Shown: positions 12,575-12,734 of the stretch, piece after piece | Layout of the letters: every line of letters begins with the position of its first letter | Position numbering within the stretch: the first letter of the stretch is position 1 | Source of the DNA: Colivivens sp963645405 | GTDB lineage: Bacteria > Bacteroidota > Bacteroidia > Bacteroidales > Bacteroidaceae | Direction of reading: 5' to 3' | Length of the DNA: 12,734 nucleotides | NCBI GenBank assembly: GCA_963645405.1 | Contig: CAVISR010000084.1 | Span: 1-12,734 of the forward strand | Program-made: the position numbers and the translations under genes | The notes under the pieces: model-generated | What the model saw: only the letters and a program-made list of their open reading frames with translations | What the model was told of the DNA's origin: nothing | Database searches by the model: none

Positions 12575-12669
12575 AACGTATCAATCGCTCTTGAATGAAT
12601 CAGACGACCTTAGATGAATCAACCACCCTTGAACGTATCAATCGCTCTTGAATGAATCAATCGCTCTTG
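12575..12669 (+). repeat. 19-bp tandem array (5 units)
   Basis: Units start at 12575, 12594, 12613, 12632 and 12651, exactly 19 bp apart. The shared pattern is A(C/T)G(A/T)ATCAATCGCTCTTG, with units 2 and 3 the most diverged; units 1 and 4 are identical. The period keeps no reading frame. From 12670 to the window end (12734) I see nothing recognisable. Confidence 0.8.
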
Positions 12670-12734
12670 TCTTATTGGAACAAAGCGTGACAGTTGTATG
12701 AGAGTTTAGGTCCTTGAAAAGCCAGTTATTTCCC

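Overview
The window looks like a chromosomal segment from a Bacteroidota species, most likely a Prevotella-type organism (inference). Reasons: a full-length SprA/Sov outer-membrane translocon of the type IX secretion system (T9SS), found only in this phylum; a RuvA and a branched-chain aminotransferase of Bacteroidota type; promoter-like TAnnTTTG boxes, the -7 element of this phylum; and mostly weak Shine-Dalgarno sequences.

Layout. 1-350: intergenic DNA dense in repeats, ending in four 33-bp units that run into the start of the first gene. 351-1703 (+): a stand-alone AAA_14/DUF4143 ATPase. 1704-1851: short convergent spacer. 1852-9495 (-): sprA, 2547 codons, 60% of the window. 9499-9595: a ruvA-sprA spacer made entirely of four ~24-bp repeats, the last of which supplies the sprA ribosome binding site. 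9596-10198 (-): ruvA. 10199-10897: a 0.7-kb non-coding stretch with two candidate minus-strand promoters, a terminator-like hairpin, a 16-bp inverted repeat, a purine-rich 11-bp array and the ilvE terminator. 10898-11911 (-): ilvE. 11912-12734: ilvE promoter, a possible gene relic, a 22-bp array, repeats homologous to the left edge but mostly inverted, and a 19-bp array.

How the genes relate. ruvA (Holliday-junction processing) and sprA (protein export across the outer membrane) are co-directional with a 100-nt gap and are probably co-transcribed, with no functional link. ilvE (branched-chain amino-acid transamination) is insulated from ruvA by its own terminator. The ATPase is a separate, convergent unit of unknown function.

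The genes are ordinary; the unexplained material is between them. Best candidate for something undescribed: a dispersed element in which a short hairpin (variable but self-complementary stem, usually a GGA loop) sits against a fixed TGACTCCTA tail, with copies at both edges of the window. In addition, each intergenic region over ~0.3 kb carries a short-period array (11, 22, 33 or 19 bp), and the ruvA-sprA spacer carries another (24 bp).
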